From SFTJ01 sp045613305 (GTDB lineage: Bacteria > Bacteroidota > Bacteroidia > Bacteroidales > Muribaculaceae), in assembly GCA_045613305.1 (NCBI GenBank), contig JAZLAU010000035.1, forward strand, positions 1 through 64,000: DNA of 64,000 nucleotides, read 5' to 3'. Below, piece by piece: positions 63,036-64,000 of this stretch; the first letter of the stretch is position 1; every line of letters begins with the position of its first letter. The translations under genes and the position numbers were made by a program. A model generated the notes under the pieces. The model saw nothing but the letters and a program-made list of their open reading frames with translations, ran no database searches and was not told the DNA's origin.

Positions 63036-63806
63036 TTATTTTTTCATTAACGATTTGCGACTAAATTCACTGATAGTAATTGCAGCAGCAAGACCTACGT
63101 TCAACGACTCAGATGTCTCGCCATTAATAGCGTTTGATGGTATATATAAGTTTCGGGTTGTTAATGACTTTAATTTATCCGACATTCCTTTGCCCTCATT
63201 GCCAAAAATTATAAATGCCGAACTGTCGAGGTCGGAATTATAAATATTTTCGCCGTCTAATGTTGTTCCATACACAGGTATCTCTGGAAATTCATCAATA
63301 AGCGCCTCAAGATCGCAATAATGAACTTTAACTCTCGAAATAGCCCCCATTGTAGCCTGAATTACTTTATGGTTATAGACGTCAACAGTATTCTTGTTGC
63401 AAAATATGTTTTTAATTCCATACCAATCGCAAAGGCGAATTATTGTGCCCAAATTCCCAGGATCTTGCACACCTTCCAAAATCACATTTAGTTTATTTGA
63501 AATCTCATCATTCGAGAAATTAGTCTCAGGTATCTCATACACAGCTATCACTTCCGAAGGATTTGAAAATTGCGACATCCGTTCCATTTGTTGACGTGTA
63601 GCAATGTGCAATTTGTCCATATGTGAATAATTGCCAAAATTATAATACCAGTTTTGGGTTGCAATAATCATTTTGCAATTAAAATAATCCCAAGTGTCGC
63701 GCACACATTTAGTACCTTCTGCCACAAAGCATTTTTCTTTATCACGGTTTTTCTTTAATGATAAAGATGTAACAAATTTCACAACACTATTTGACACCTT
63801 ATACAT
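63036..63806 (-). CDS. SpoU/TrmH-family RNA methyltransferase
   Basis: A 256-residue SPOUT enzyme. Motif 1 is VQDPGNLGTIIR (about 130-141), motif 2 IFGNEGKGM and motif 3 SESLNVGLAAAI (SAM knot). The N-terminal part looks like the SpoU substrate-binding domain (KEKCFVAEGTKCV). It methylates the 2'-O of an rRNA or tRNA nucleotide; which one is unknown. I use ATG at 63806, because the antiporter gene upstream stops at 63808-63810; the earlier ATG at 63848 would overlap that gene by 41 bases. It shares a transcript with radA and probably with nhaC. Confidence 0.9.
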   Translation of the reverse strand: MYKVSNSVVKFVTSLSLKKNRDKEKCFVAEGTKCVRDTWDYFNCKMIIATQNWYYNFGNYSHMDKLHIATRQQMERMSQFSNPSEVIAVYEIPETNFSNDEISNKLNVILEGVQDPGNLGTIIRLCDWYGIKNIFCNKNTVDVYNHKVIQATMGAISRVKVHYCDLEALIDEFPEIPVYGTTLDGENIYNSDLDSSAFIIFGNEGKGMSDKLKSLTTRNLYIPSNAINGETSESLNVGLAAAITISEFSRKSLMKK

Positions 63807-63807
63807 A

Positions 63808-64000
63808 TTATTCAGCTTTATTTTTTCTTCGATAGATTTTATATCCAATAGATGCTACTATTATCGAAATAATTGGACACATATAATTAAACACACAATA
63901 AGGTAAATAATAAAATGTATTTACACCTAAAACCGTCGACTGAGTCATACCGCATGAGTTCCATGGAATTAAAACAGATGTTACAGAAATTGAATCTTCA
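63808..64000 (-). CDS. Na+/H+ antiporter NhaC-type, C-terminal fragment
   Basis: The minus strand from the window edge reads SVTSVLIPWNSCGMTQSTVL and GVNTFYYLPYCVFNYMCPII to KAE and a TAA stop at 63808-63810, about 64 codons. LIPWNSCGMTQSTVLG followed by a hydrophobic helix is the C-terminal signature of NhaC antiporters (LIPWNTCG). It exchanges sodium and protons across the inner membrane. The rest lies outside the window. One base separates its stop from the next start. Confidence 0.82.
   Translation of the reverse strand, partial: EDSISVTSVLIPWNSCGMTQSTVLGVNTFYYLPYCVFNYMCPIISIIVASIGYKIYRRKNKAE

Noticed and set aside
1..64000. CRISPR arrays, insertion sequences, prophage or defence genes
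   Set aside because: I saw no regularly spaced repeats, transposase or integrase motifs, phage structural genes, or restriction-modification or toxin-antitoxin genes. Gene density and codon use are even throughout.

Overview
The window is AT-rich chromosomal DNA from a member of the Bacteroidota, most likely the order Bacteroidales. The evidence is: promoters of the TTTG-N19/20-TAnnTTTG type in front of many genes; few Shine-Dalgarno sites; a tmRNA whose proteolysis tag reads GENNYALAA, of the Bacteroides type; a large type III glutamine synthetase (GlnN); families largely confined to this phylum (DUF4290, DUF5063, OstA-like, cytidylyltransferase/GHMP fusion); and a parvulin-guaB-recQ-clpX-clpP-tig gene order familiar from Bacteroidales. 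I cannot name the genus. Coding density is high, translation uses the standard bacterial code (genes end in TAA, TGA and TAG), and I see no insertion sequence, prophage, CRISPR array, rRNA or tRNA gene.

Layout. 1-5.3 kb: the mutL start, an OstA/LptA-like protein and two parvulin-type chaperones (outer-membrane biogenesis). 5.4-12.9 kb: guaB, recQ, clpX, clpP, tig, separated by hairpin terminators and individual promoters. 13-17 kb: M13 peptidase and an ABC-F protein. 17.2-23.4 kb, plus strand: uvrB, a YgiQ-type radical SAM protein, an S9 peptidase. 23.5-25.6 kb: DUF3298 lipoprotein, rsmG, MBL hydrolase. 25.7-31 kb: CvfB-like S1 protein, then a response regulator / histidine kinase / PiT-PhoU phosphate transporter operon. 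31-35 kb: bcp, groES-groEL, and a receiver-kinase protein divergent from groES. 35-37.1 kb: cytidylyltransferase/GHMP-kinase fusion, sugar mutarotase, tmRNA. 37.2-45.7 kb: small membrane proteins, a C45 Ntn-hydrolase, LysE exporter, an exported protein of unknown function, proS, and an OmpA/acidic protein/rimM/DUF4290/tsaB operon. 45.7-51.4 kb: yicC, gmk, nadD, DUF5063, M18 aminopeptidase, phosphohexomutase. 51.5-57.4 kb: glnA type III, dapF, an alpha/beta hydrolase broken by an in-frame amber codon, and a metallophosphoesterase/beta-propeller fusion. 57.4-64 kb: two more ABC-F proteins (one with a degenerate ATP site), a Dabb protein, radA, a SpoU-type RNA methyltransferase and the 3' end of an nhaC-type antiporter.

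Most of this is housekeeping. The points that most deserve a second look are: the ABC-F protein at 59729-61345, whose second Walker A, second catalytic glutamate and first signature are all lost while the other composite site is intact; the cytidylyltransferase-GHMP kinase fusion paired with a mutarotase and lying directly behind the tmRNA terminator without a visible promoter; the amber-interrupted hydrolase; a set of near-identical promoter boxes that place several starts within a few bases of the predicted transcription start, including one probably leaderless gene at 40098; and the phosphate-transport two-component operon. I found no convincing wholly new multi-gene system.
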